A stretch of 64,000 nt of DNA from NCBI GenBank assembly GCA_003168375.1, contig PMSI01000003.1:558001-622000 (forward strand). Reading direction: 5' to 3'. Positions 42,080-50,329 of this stretch are shown here, piece after piece (within the stretch, counting starts at the first letter, position 1; each line of letters opens with the position of its first letter). The notes under the pieces were generated by a model that worked only from the letters and a program-made list of their open reading frames with translations, ran no database searches and was not told the origin of the DNA. Source of the stretch: Vulcanimicrobiota bacterium. Lineage in GTDB: Bacteria > Vulcanimicrobiota > Vulcanimicrobiia > Vulcanimicrobiales > Vulcanimicrobiaceae. The translations under genes and the position numbers were made by a program.

Positions 42080-42871
42080 TCAGCTCTTCGGCGGCGGCAG
42101 GTAGCGGTGGCTGTGCAGGATCGCTTGGCCCTGCGCGTTGGACATGAGCGTCACCATGTCGGCCGCTTCCTTCGGGTTCTTCGCCGCCTTCGGGATGAAG
42201 ATGTAGTACACCGAGTCGATGTTGTACTTGTCGGCAATCTGGATCGCTTGGTACTTCGACGGATCCACCGAGGAAACGAAGCCGATCGCAACGTCGGCCT
42301 CGCCCTTGTCGAGGCCCGTCAGCACATCATCCTCTGATTGCAGTTTATCGAAGTAGGCCGGTGAGTTACCGCGCACCTTCACCGGAAAGTCCGCGCCGAA
42401 AGCCGGATCGTCAGCGGCTTTTTTGAGCATCTGGCGCGCGAGCGTGCCGACCGCGGAGCCGGCCCCGTTCGCCATCCCAACGCGAATGCCGGGCTTCGCG
42501 AGGTCCGCTAGGCTCTTGACCTTCGTGCTCCCTCTCGGGATGATGAGCACTTCGCGATTGGTCAGGATCGCGACCGGCTTGTTGATGTGCGCGAGCACCT
42601 TGTCCGTCTGGTTCTTGCCGACGACCACGATGTCGATCGGATTGTCGGATTCGACGTCGGCCTGGATCGGACCGCCGCCCAGATACTTTGCCGAGATCGT
42701 AGCATCCGGATGCTTCTTTTCGTAGATCTTGATGAACTGCTCGAAAGGCGGTCTCACGCTGGAGGCGACTTCGGCAGTGAGCTGCACCTTGTCGGCAGCG
42801 GGTGCGGGCAGCGTCGTGAAGCCGAGGGCGCACGCCGACACGAGGACCGCGGAACGTAATAGCAACTTCAT
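42080..42871 (-). CDS. ModA-like periplasmic solute-binding protein of the acyl-CoA cluster
   Basis: 263 residues. Signal peptide 1-26 (ends PAPA-AD). Fold class is ModA/type II periplasmic binding protein: YLGGGPIQADVES, DIVVVGKNQTDKVL, GIRVGMANGAGSAVGTLARQ, EADVAIGFVSSVDPS. Molybdate-type binders end operons with ModB/ModC; none is here. It is instead 14 bases after the oxalate/formate-type MFS gene, so it may present a small carboxylate to that transporter or act as a sensor ligand-binder. Ligand unknown. Confidence 0.8.
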   Translation of the reverse strand: MKLLLRSAVLVSACALGFTTLPAPAADKVQLTAEVASSVRPPFEQFIKIYEKKHPDATISAKYLGGGPIQADVESDNPIDIVVVGKNQTDKVLAHINKPVAILTNREVLIIPRGSTKVKSLADLAKPGIRVGMANGAGSAVGTLARQMLKKAADDPAFGADFPVKVRGNSPAYFDKLQSEDDVLTGLDKGEADVAIGFVSSVDPSKYQAIQIADKYNIDSVYYIFIPKAAKNPKEAADMVTLMSNAQGQAILHSHRYLPPPKS

Positions 42872-42885
42872 AAAATACCTATTCC

Positions 42886-44202
42886 TTACGGTGTAGAAGG
42901 CGCCGGAGAGATGCCTGGCCCGCCCGTGAAACCGCTCTCAGCGTCCGCTTTGCGCGCACGCATCGGCTTGATGACGAACATGGCGATCAGCGCTGCGCAC
43001 ACATTCAACGCAGCCGCGGTCTGAAAGATCGGCACCCAGCTGCCGGTGGCGTCCTTGATGATGTTTGCGAACGGAACGAGGAGTGCGGCCGTCCCCTTCG
43101 CCGTGTACAGGAAGCCGTAGTTCGTGGTTGCGAACTTGCGGCCGTACGTGTCGGCGTTCAGCGACGGGAACAGACTGAAGATCTCGCCGTACGTGAAGAA
43201 CACCAGCCCCGACATGATCACGAACCAATACGGGTTCGCGGCGACCTTGATGAACAGCAAGATGATGAGGGCCTGACCGCCGAACGCGATGAACATCGTG
43301 TTCTCTCGACCGATCCGGTCGGAGAGCCAGCCGAAGGCCGGTCTGGCCAGGCCGTTGAGAACGCGGTCGAAGACCAGCGCCCACTGCAGCGCGGGTAGCA
43401 TGATCAGCAACAGCGTGACCGGGACTTCGTCGACGATGTAGTCGCGAGCGATCGGTGCCAGCTGCGCCGTTGCCATGACGCCGCCGATCGCGACACACAT
43501 CATGGCCAGGTACATGACGTAGAACAGCGGCGTCTTGAGCATCTCGCCCGGACGGAAGTCGCGAAGCGTCTGTTTGAGCGCCGTCGACTTGGCCGCCGCC
43601 GGAACCTCACCCGGGAGCGGCGCACGCAGCATCAAGCCGACGAGCACGACCACGATACCTTGAACGATACCGAAGACCAAGAACGTACGCTGGTAGCCCG
43701 CGTTCAGGACCATCTGCGCGATCGGAACGATCGTAATCGCTGAACCGGCGCCAAAGCCCGCCGCCGTCAGCCCGGCCGCAAGGCCGCGCCGGTCCGGGAA
43801 CCACTTCAGCGCCTGACCGACGGTGCAGCCGTACACGATCCCGGCGCCGATGCCGCCGATCGCGGAACCGATGTAGAACGTCCAGAGCGAGGTCGCGAAC
43901 GAGAACATCACCCAGGAGATGCCGACGAGCACGCCGCCGACCATGGTGATCTTGGTCGGGCCGAACCGGTCGATGATGTAGCCCTCGACCGGGACCAGCC
44001 AGGTCTCGACGACGACGAAGGTGGTGAACGAGACTTGGATCGCCGCCGTCGACCAGTGGAACTGGTCCTTGATCGGGTTCACGAACAGCGTCCAGCCGTA
44101 TTGCAGGTTGGCAATCGCGATCATCGCGACGATGCCGAGAATCAACTGGAACCAGCGGTTCCGGATGGGACTACTCGGCGCCATGGCCGTGGTACTCGTC
44201 AT
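42886..44202 (-). CDS. MFS transporter, oxalate/formate antiporter (OFA) family
   Basis: 438 residues with 12 hydrophobic segments. OFA features: GWTLFVNPIKDQF after the first helix, GSAIGGIGAGIVYGC, KWFPDRRGLAAGLTAAGFG, and in the second half DRVLNGLARPAFGWLSDRIG and the charged Lys in FLYTAKGTAAL, equivalent to the substrate-binding Lys of OxlT. In OxlT, uptake of oxalate and exit of formate conserve energy. It starts a new transcript with its own operator-like site (44274-44291) downstream of the acyl-CoA synthetase gene. Confidence 0.9.
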   Translation of the reverse strand: MTSTTAMAPSSPIRNRWFQLILGIVAMIAIANLQYGWTLFVNPIKDQFHWSTAAIQVSFTTFVVVETWLVPVEGYIIDRFGPTKITMVGGVLVGISWVMFSFATSLWTFYIGSAIGGIGAGIVYGCTVGQALKWFPDRRGLAAGLTAAGFGAGSAITIVPIAQMVLNAGYQRTFLVFGIVQGIVVVLVGLMLRAPLPGEVPAAAKSTALKQTLRDFRPGEMLKTPLFYVMYLAMMCVAIGGVMATAQLAPIARDYIVDEVPVTLLLIMLPALQWALVFDRVLNGLARPAFGWLSDRIGRENTMFIAFGGQALIILLFIKVAANPYWFVIMSGLVFFTYGEIFSLFPSLNADTYGRKFATTNYGFLYTAKGTAALLVPFANIIKDATGSWVPIFQTAAALNVCAALIAMFVIKPMRARKADAESGFTGGPGISPAPSTP

Positions 44203-44273
44203 AAGAATCCCCCGTGTGTGGTTAGGCGTTGGGGTCCGTGGGCGCGTCCTGAGGAAAGATTATTCCTTCGCTT

Positions 44274-44291
44274 CAGTATGCGGTATACCAG
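44274..44291. promoter_or_regulatory. GntR-type operator in front of the OFA transporter
   Basis: CAGTATGCGGTATACCAG, an imperfect palindrome sharing the GTATACCAG half with the site at 50234-50252. It lies 72 bases upstream of the transporter start, in the 106-base gap after the synthetase gene. Matches the TGGTATAC-type half-sites bound by FCD-class GntR proteins. Confidence 0.65.
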
Positions 44292-44308
44292 ATCATGCCG
44301 TCTCGGGC

Positions 44309-46456
44309 CTAGAGCAGCCCCGCTGCCCGAGCCCAGCGGTACTTGGCGCCCAGCGCCGCGACCATCGTTTCCGTATTGTACGGATACGCCGGAATCTTGT
44401 GGTCGAAGAGGTATTCGCTCGCCTCTTCCACCTCGACGTCACCGGCAAGGGACGCCACGACGGGCTTGTCGATCCCCTTGGCGCGGAACTCCTCGACGAC
44501 TTCGACCACGAGCTTTGCGAAGACCATCGGCGGGGTCACGATCGTGTGCCAGTAGCCGAGGATCAGTGCGTGGATGCGAGGGTCTTCGAGTCCGAGCCGG
44601 ATCGTGTTCTGGTAGGTCTTCGGGGGTTCGCCGCCGGTGATGTCGACCGGATTGCCGGAGGCGCCGAACGGCGGTATGAACTTCTTGAACGCCTCGTCGA
44701 GATCGGGATCGAACTTCATCAGGGTGAGGCCGGCGTCGACGACCGAGTCCGAGAGCAGCACGCCGGAACCGCCGGCTCCCGTGATGATGACGACGTTCTC
44801 GCCCTTCGGCGTGGGCAGGATCGGGACGGCGCGCGCGAACTGGAGCAGCTCGTTCAGGCCGCGGGCGCGGATGACGCCGCTCTGCCGCAGAACGTCGTCG
44901 TAGATCTTGTCGTTCCCGGCGAGCGCGCCGGTGTGCGAGCTCGCCGCACGCGCGCCGAGCTCCGTCCGGCCGGCTTTGAGCACGATGATCGGCTTCTTCT
45001 TCGACACGCGCTTCGCGACGTCGGCGAACGACCGGCCGTCCTTGAGGTCTTCCATGTGCATCGCGATCGCTTGCGTCGCGTCGTCCTGCTCGAAGAACGT
45101 CAGCAGATCGTCCTCGTCGATGTCGGCCTTGTTGCCGAGCCCGACGATCGCAGAGACGCCCATCTTGGCCGAGCGGCTGAAGCCGATGATCGCCATCCCG
45201 ACGCCGCCCGACTGCGAGGACAGCGCGACGCTGCCCTTGACGTCGTACGGCGTGCAGAACGTAGCGCACAAATCCTTGGGCGTGTAGTAGAAGCCGTAGA
45301 TGTTCGGGCCCATCAGGCGCACGTTGTACTTGCGCCCGATCGCCTGGATCTCGAGCTGACCCTCTTCGTTCCCGGTCTCGGCGAAGCCGGACGGGATGAG
45401 CACGGCGCCCGGGACCTGCTTCTCGCCGCACTCGACCAGCGCGGCCGCGACGAACTTCGCCGGAATCGCGAACACGGCGACGTCGACGATCCCGGGGATG
45501 TCCTTGACCGACGGGTACGCTTTGTAGCCGAGGATCTCATCGGCTTTCGGGTTGATCGGGTAGATCTGGCCCTTGTAGCCCCCGTTGATGAGGTTCTTCA
45601 TCACCGAGTTGCCGATCTTGCCGTCTTCGCTCGATGCGCCGATCACGGCGACCGCATCCGGCCGCATGATGCGGTTCATCGCGCGCACGATCTCGTCTTG
45701 CGAGTAGCGCTGGCGCGGCGCCGGCGGGTTGAAGTCGACCAGGATGCGCACGTCGACGGCGGTCGCGCCCTTGGGCGTCGCGAACACCGGGTTGAGGTCG
45801 ACTTCGCTGATCTCGGGGAAGTCGGTAACCAGCTGCGAGACGGCTTCGATGATCCCCGCGAGCGCCTCGCGGTCGACGGGTTCCGATCCGCGCACGCCCT
45901 TGAGCATCTCGGCGGCCTGGATCCCGTCGAGCATCGAGAAGGCGTCCTGGCGCGACGCCGGCGCGAGCCGGAACGTGACGTCCTTCAGCACTTCGACCAG
46001 CACGCCGCCGAGGCCGAACGCGACCAGCTTCCCGAAGCTCTGGTCGGTAACCGCACCGACGATCACTTCTTGCGCACCGGTCGGCAGCATCTGCTGAACC
46101 TGCACGCCGCTGATCTTGGCGTTCGCCTGATATCTCTTCGCGTTGGCGACGATCGTGTCGTAGCCGCTGCGCACGCTTTGCGTGTCCTTCACGCCGACCA
46201 GCACACCGCCGGCCTCGGTCTTGTGCAAGATCTCCGGCGAGACGATCTTGAGCACGACCGGGAATCCCATTTGCTCGGCAAGTTGCGCCGCGGCATCGGC
46301 CGACGTCGCCAGGCCTTCCTGCGGCACCGGGATGCCGTAGGCGTCGGCGACCTCCTTCGCCTCCGGCGCGCTGAGCGCACTGCGGTTCTCCGCTTTGACG
46401 CGATCGAGGACCGCGCGGACCGCGGCCTGATTGCGAGTCTGACGCTCGAGCAGCAT
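44309..46456 (-). CDS. ADP-forming acyl-CoA synthetase, fused subunits
   Basis: 715 residues. Order: ATP-grasp domain first (about 15-235, GFPVVLKIVSPEILHKTEAGGV), then CoA-binding Rossmann domain (about 260-400, RPDAVAVIGASSEDGKIGNS), then the succinyl-CoA-ligase-like domain with the phospho-His region SSHTGALAGND. The reversed order and single chain are normal for this superfamily. It either activates a carboxylate with ATP and CoA or recovers ATP from an acyl-CoA. Placed 14 bases after the CoA-transferase gene in a decarboxylase/lyase operon, the substrate is likely oxalate, formate or a short 2-hydroxy acid, which is inference. Confidence 0.88.
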   Translation of the reverse strand: MLLERQTRNQAAVRAVLDRVKAENRSALSAPEAKEVADAYGIPVPQEGLATSADAAAQLAEQMGFPVVLKIVSPEILHKTEAGGVLVGVKDTQSVRSGYDTIVANAKRYQANAKISGVQVQQMLPTGAQEVIVGAVTDQSFGKLVAFGLGGVLVEVLKDVTFRLAPASRQDAFSMLDGIQAAEMLKGVRGSEPVDREALAGIIEAVSQLVTDFPEISEVDLNPVFATPKGATAVDVRILVDFNPPAPRQRYSQDEIVRAMNRIMRPDAVAVIGASSEDGKIGNSVMKNLINGGYKGQIYPINPKADEILGYKAYPSVKDIPGIVDVAVFAIPAKFVAAALVECGEKQVPGAVLIPSGFAETGNEEGQLEIQAIGRKYNVRLMGPNIYGFYYTPKDLCATFCTPYDVKGSVALSSQSGGVGMAIIGFSRSAKMGVSAIVGLGNKADIDEDDLLTFFEQDDATQAIAMHMEDLKDGRSFADVAKRVSKKKPIIVLKAGRTELGARAASSHTGALAGNDKIYDDVLRQSGVIRARGLNELLQFARAVPILPTPKGENVVIITGAGGSGVLLSDSVVDAGLTLMKFDPDLDEAFKKFIPPFGASGNPVDITGGEPPKTYQNTIRLGLEDPRIHALILGYWHTIVTPPMVFAKLVVEVVEEFRAKGIDKPVVASLAGDVEVEEASEYLFDHKIPAYPYNTETMVAALGAKYRWARAAGLL

Positions 46457-46470
46457 TTCTTCCGGTTCTC

Positions 46471-47748
46471 CTACAGCACGCCGGCGGCGTGGAGCGCTTT
46501 CGCGTCCTTACCGTCCCAGCCGATCTCTTTGAGGATTTCTTCGTTGTGCTCGCCCAGCAGCGGCGAGGTCTTGATCTCGACCGGCGTGTCGGAGAGCACC
46601 AACGGGCAGCCGACGGTCTTGAACGTCCCGCGCTCGGGATGGTACACGTCGGCGATCATCCCGCGCGCGCGGAGCGAATCGTCTTCGATGAGATCCTTCG
46701 TGCTCAGGATCGGTCCGCACGGGACTCCGACCTCGTTGAGCGCATCGAGCACCTCGAACTTGGTGCGTCCCTTCGTCCAGTCTTCGACGACGCCGAACAC
46801 GTCGTCCAAGTGTTTGAGGCGCGCCGCCGGCGACGCGAACGCGGGATCTTCGGCCAGCTCCGGACGGCCGATCAACTTCGCGAGCGGGCCCCAGACCTGC
46901 GGTTGGATGATCACGTAGACGTAATCGTTCTCACCGCCCCCCAGGGTCTTGAGGGCCGAACCGGGCTGGCCGCCGCCCGATGCGTTCCCCGAGCGCGGCA
47001 CGTAGTCGGCGAACGTCTTGTTCGGATACTCGCGCAGCGGTCCGTGCGCGAGCCGCTGCTGATCGCGAATCTTGACGCGAATCAGGTTCAGCACCGAGTC
47101 TTGCATCGCGACCGAGATGCGCTGGCCGCGCCCGGTGTGGGTGCGCTGGTAGAGCGCGGCCAGGATCGCCGCGACCATGTGGATCCCGCTCCCGGAGTCG
47201 CCGATCTGCGGGCCGGAACTCGTCGGCGGGCCCTCGGGCCAGCCGGTCGTGCTCATCCCACCGCCCATCGCCTGCGCGACGGTCTCGTAGGCCTTGAAGT
47301 CCTCGTATTTGCCGGGGCCGAAGCCCTTGATCGACGCGTACGACATGCGCGGGTTGATCTCGCGGATGCGGTCCCAGGTGAAGCCCTGGCGGTCGAGCAC
47401 GCCCGGGCCGAAGTTCTCGACCAGCACGTCGCAGTGCGCGATGAGCCGCTCGAAGATCGCCTTCCCGTCGGGCGTCTTCGTGTTGAGCGTGATGCTGCGC
47501 TTGTTGCAGTTCAGCATCGTGAAGTACAGGCTGTCGACGTCGGGGATGTCCTGCAGTTGACCGCGCGTGATGTCGCCGCGGCCCGGCAACTCGACCTTGA
47601 TGACGTCGGCGCCGAGCCAGGCCAGGATCTGCGTGCACGAGGGGCCGGCCTGGACGTGCGTCATGTCGAGTATCTTGACGCCGTCGAGCGCTTTGCGGAC
47701 GTGCTGTCCGTCCTGCGCGCCGTCCGCGGGTGCGCCGTTCGAGCTCAT
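46471..47748 (-). CDS. Class III CoA-transferase, formyl-CoA transferase-like
   Basis: 425 residues from the ATG at 47748 (a GTG one codon earlier is possible). Matches Frc: [41 protein letters not shown], the catalytic-Asp motif GDSGSGIHM (about 190) and the glycine loop ASGGGQPG near 265, which closes over the active site in formyl-CoA transferase. It would move CoA from formyl-CoA to an incoming acid such as oxalate. Start is four to seven bases after the lyase stop, in the same operon. Other acid pairs (e.g. succinate/oxalate) are possible. Confidence 0.85.
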   Translation of the reverse strand: MSSNGAPADGAQDGQHVRKALDGVKILDMTHVQAGPSCTQILAWLGADVIKVELPGRGDITRGQLQDIPDVDSLYFTMLNCNKRSITLNTKTPDGKAIFERLIAHCDVLVENFGPGVLDRQGFTWDRIREINPRMSYASIKGFGPGKYEDFKAYETVAQAMGGGMSTTGWPEGPPTSSGPQIGDSGSGIHMVAAILAALYQRTHTGRGQRISVAMQDSVLNLIRVKIRDQQRLAHGPLREYPNKTFADYVPRSGNASGGGQPGSALKTLGGGENDYVYVIIQPQVWGPLAKLIGRPELAEDPAFASPAARLKHLDDVFGVVEDWTKGRTKFEVLDALNEVGVPCGPILSTKDLIEDDSLRARGMIADVYHPERGTFKTVGCPLVLSDTPVEIKTSPLLGEHNEEILKEIGWDGKDAKALHAAGVL

Positions 47749-47754
47749 CACGCC

Positions 47755-49482
47755 CTACTTGTACATCGTCTGGTTCATCGTCCCCGGAGCGAACTCGTTG
47801 GGGTCGATCCAGACGTTGATCAGGGCGACCTTCCCGGAGGCCATGGATTCACGCGCGCGCTCGAGGGCGGGCCGAATCTGCTTGGGATCGCGCACCGCTT
47901 CGCCGTAGCCGCCGAGCATCTGCGCGAACTTCTCGAAGTCGACATCGCCGAGGTAGTTGCCGATGTCGCCCTTCTCCTTGCCGTACTTCATGATCTGACC
48001 GGCGCGGATTTGGTTCATGAACGAGTTGTTGCCGATGATCCCGATGAACGGCAGGTCGAAACGGTTGGCCGTCTGGATGTCCCAGCCGGTCATGCCGAAG
48101 GTGCCGTCGCCGAACAGACACACGACCTCTTTGTCGGGCTCGGCGAGCTTCGACGCCATCGCGAACGAGACGCCGACGCCGAGCGTGCCGAGCGGACCCG
48201 GATCCATCCACAGACCGGCACCCTTCGGCCACACGATCCCGCCCGCGGCGGTCACGACGTCGCCGCCGTCGCCGATGAAGCGCGTGTTCTCGGTCAGGAA
48301 CTCGTTGATCTCGTAGCCGAGCCGCAGGGGGTGGATCGGCATCGCGTCGTTCTTGATCTTGGGCAGGCGTGCGTCGTAGAGCTTCTTCTCTTCGGCGCGC
48401 AGTTCGTCGATCCAGGGCTGACGGCTCTTCGCGCCGTCCCGCAGTCGGCCGGACGCGGCCTGCGTCACGGCGCGCAGGATCGCACCGACGTCACCGACGA
48501 GGCCCAGCGAGATATCGCGGTTCTTGCCGACGGTGGCGTAGCCCATGTCGATCTGCACGACGGTCGGCGCCTTGAGCCGCTTGCCGTAGCTCATGCGGAA
48601 GTCGAACGGCGTACCGACGATCAGGATCACGTCGGCCTTGCCGAACGCATAGCCGCGCGTCAGCTGGAAACCGTGCGGATCGCTCGGCTGGAACGTGCCG
48701 CGGCCCGCGCCGTTCATGAACGCCGGGATGTTGAACGTGCGCGCGAACTCGTGCGCCGCCTCGGTCGCGCGGCAGGTCCACGTCTGCTGCCCGAAGAGCA
48801 CGGCAGGGCGCTCGGCCCTGATCAAAATGTCGGCCAGCTTCTCGATGTCGTTGGGATCGCCGATCGACTTCGTCGACGCGCGATAGTGCCCGCGCTGCGG
48901 GATGACCGCTTTGTCGAGCGGCACTTTGCCGTCGAGAATGTCGCGCCCGATCTCGAGGTACGACGGGCCGAACGAACCGTTGTGCGCTTCGCGGAACGCC
49001 ATCGCGATCATGTCGGCGACGCGCTCGGTCGTCACGACGCTGGAGGCGAACTTGGTGATCGGCTTCATGATCTCGACGTGCGGGAGATCCTGGAGCGAAC
49101 CCATCTTGTGCTGGTTCAGCGCGCCCTGGCCCCCGATCAGCAAGAACGGGCTCTCCGCGCGGAACGCGTTGGCGACGCCGGTCGTCGCGTTGGTCGTCCC
49201 GGGGCCGGCGGTGACGACGGCGCAGCCGGGCCTCCCGGTGACGCGCGCGTAGCCGTCGGCGGCGTGTGCCGCGACCTGCTCGTGCCGCACGTCGATGATC
49301 TTGATGCCCTCAGCCGTGCAGCCGTCGTAGATGTCGATGATATGACCGCCGCACAGCGTGAAGATCGCGTCGATGCCTTCGTTCTTCAACGCCTTCGCAA
49401 CGAGGTGGCCGCCGGAGATCGTCTGTGCCGGCTGGTCGGCATCGAGTTTCGGCAGGTCGGTAGCCGGTGCGGTCTGAGCCAT
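47755..49482 (-). CDS. ThDP-dependent oxalyl-CoA decarboxylase / 2-hydroxyacyl-CoA lyase
   Basis: 575 residues. Catalytic Glu in DVRHEQVAAHAADGYAR (about 68), Mg/ThDP motif GDGTFGM to GNNSF (about 475-505). By context (Frc-like transferase, OFA transporter) it would be oxalyl-CoA decarboxylase. But the N-terminal stretch IFTLCGGHIIDIYDG and the C-terminus INVWIDPNEFAPGTMNQ resemble 2-hydroxyacyl-CoA lyases, and the C-terminal Ser-Gly-Arg lid of classical Oxc is not present. Both reactions pass through or release formyl-CoA. I am confident of the superfamily and unsure of the substrate. Confidence 0.85.
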   Translation of the reverse strand: MAQTAPATDLPKLDADQPAQTISGGHLVAKALKNEGIDAIFTLCGGHIIDIYDGCTAEGIKIIDVRHEQVAAHAADGYARVTGRPGCAVVTAGPGTTNATTGVANAFRAESPFLLIGGQGALNQHKMGSLQDLPHVEIMKPITKFASSVVTTERVADMIAMAFREAHNGSFGPSYLEIGRDILDGKVPLDKAVIPQRGHYRASTKSIGDPNDIEKLADILIRAERPAVLFGQQTWTCRATEAAHEFARTFNIPAFMNGAGRGTFQPSDPHGFQLTRGYAFGKADVILIVGTPFDFRMSYGKRLKAPTVVQIDMGYATVGKNRDISLGLVGDVGAILRAVTQAASGRLRDGAKSRQPWIDELRAEEKKLYDARLPKIKNDAMPIHPLRLGYEINEFLTENTRFIGDGGDVVTAAGGIVWPKGAGLWMDPGPLGTLGVGVSFAMASKLAEPDKEVVCLFGDGTFGMTGWDIQTANRFDLPFIGIIGNNSFMNQIRAGQIMKYGKEKGDIGNYLGDVDFEKFAQMLGGYGEAVRDPKQIRPALERARESMASGKVALINVWIDPNEFAPGTMNQTMYK

Positions 49483-49521
49483 GGTCCCTCGTCCAGTGAA
49501 GCGTTTGCGAGATAGAAAAGC

Positions 49522-50205
49522 TTACAGGTCGTTGTCGTTCGCGTCGACGTGCGCTGCGAGCGCGAGCGCATGGTCGCGAACCAGACGTTCGGCCAAGTCG
49601 GCGTCGCGCTTCTCGAGCGCTTCGATGATGTGCATGTGGTCGACGATCGAGCGTTCGAAACGACGATCCTCAGCGATCGTGCGATGCCGGATGGAACGAA
49701 CGTGGATCAAGATCCCTTCGGCGGTGCGCCGCAGCGCCTCGCAGCCGGAGAGTTCGATGATGCGCTGGTGGAACCGGAGGTTGGCGTCCGAGTACTCGTC
49801 GAGGTTGGCCGCAATGCGACCGCCGTCGAAGGTGGCAAAGATCGATCGTAAGGAGGCGATCGCCGCCTCGCTGGTGTGGAGGGCGACGAGCCGCGCAGCC
49901 ATGCTCTCGAGCGCCGCCCAGACGACGATGATTTCCAGCAGCTCGGCTTTGCTCTTTCGCGCGATGAAGTATCCCCGGCGAGGGACGCTTCGTACCAGCG
50001 ACTCGTGCTCCAAACGAACCAGCGCCTCGCGGATCGGCGTGCGGCTGACCCCGAGCCGGGCGGCCAGCTCGCGTTCGTCGAGGCGCAGGTTCGCCTCGTC
50101 CATCTCGTAGAGGTTCGTCGCGGTGATCGCGCCGCGAATGGCATCGTACACCTGCGCCGAGAGGCTGGCGTCGGAGCGAATCGCAGCGAGGGCTAGGGCA
50201 GCCAT
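49522..50205 (-). CDS. GntR family regulator (FCD/FadR class) of the acyl-CoA cluster
   Basis: 227 residues, ATG with GGGAGG six bases upstream. Winged HTH at about 15-85 (LDERELAARLGVSRTPIREALVRLE), then an all-helical FCD domain with metal/ligand His in DANLRFHQRI and VDHMHIIEAL. FCD regulators usually bind a metabolic acid. It is first in the operon, 39 bases before the lyase gene. The palindrome at 50234-50252 overlaps its likely promoter, fitting autorepression relieved by the pathway substrate. Confidence 0.92.
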   Translation of the reverse strand: MAALALAAIRSDASLSAQVYDAIRGAITATNLYEMDEANLRLDERELAARLGVSRTPIREALVRLEHESLVRSVPRRGYFIARKSKAELLEIIVVWAALESMAARLVALHTSEAAIASLRSIFATFDGGRIAANLDEYSDANLRFHQRIIELSGCEALRRTAEGILIHVRSIRHRTIAEDRRFERSIVDHMHIIEALEKRDADLAERLVRDHALALAAHVDANDNDL

Positions 50206-50233
50206 ACGGGCCTCCCAGTCAGGCGAATCGGGT

Positions 50234-50252
50234 CTGGCATACAGTATACCAG
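50234..50252. promoter_or_regulatory. GntR-type operator in front of the regulator gene
   Basis: CTGGCATACAGTATACCAG is a near-perfect palindrome (one mismatch pair), 29 bases upstream of the GntR ATG. On the minus strand it contains TATACT, a good -10, so a bound repressor would block RNA polymerase. Same GTATACCAG half as the 44274 site. Confidence 0.75.
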
Positions 50253-50329
50253 GCCCGAAGTTGGGCTACTGACATGATTCTCCTCCCTTGCGGGAGGCTC
50301 CGGCGGACCTCCTCGCGAGTACCACCGGC

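Noticed and set aside
42080-42871. Molybdate uptake system
   Set aside because: Only a ModA-like fold is present; no ModB or ModC and the context is organic-acid metabolism.
44021-46918. 965-codon plus-strand frame opposite the acyl-CoA synthetase
   Set aside because: Antisense shadow; no ribosome site, no domain, and the minus strand encodes a full known enzyme.
46489-49515. 1008-codon open frame on the plus strand opposite the lyase and CoA-transferase genes
   Set aside because: Composition (His, Arg, Asp, Val rich, no motifs) is the mirror of high-GC genes on the other strand; the opposite strand has clear catalytic motifs.
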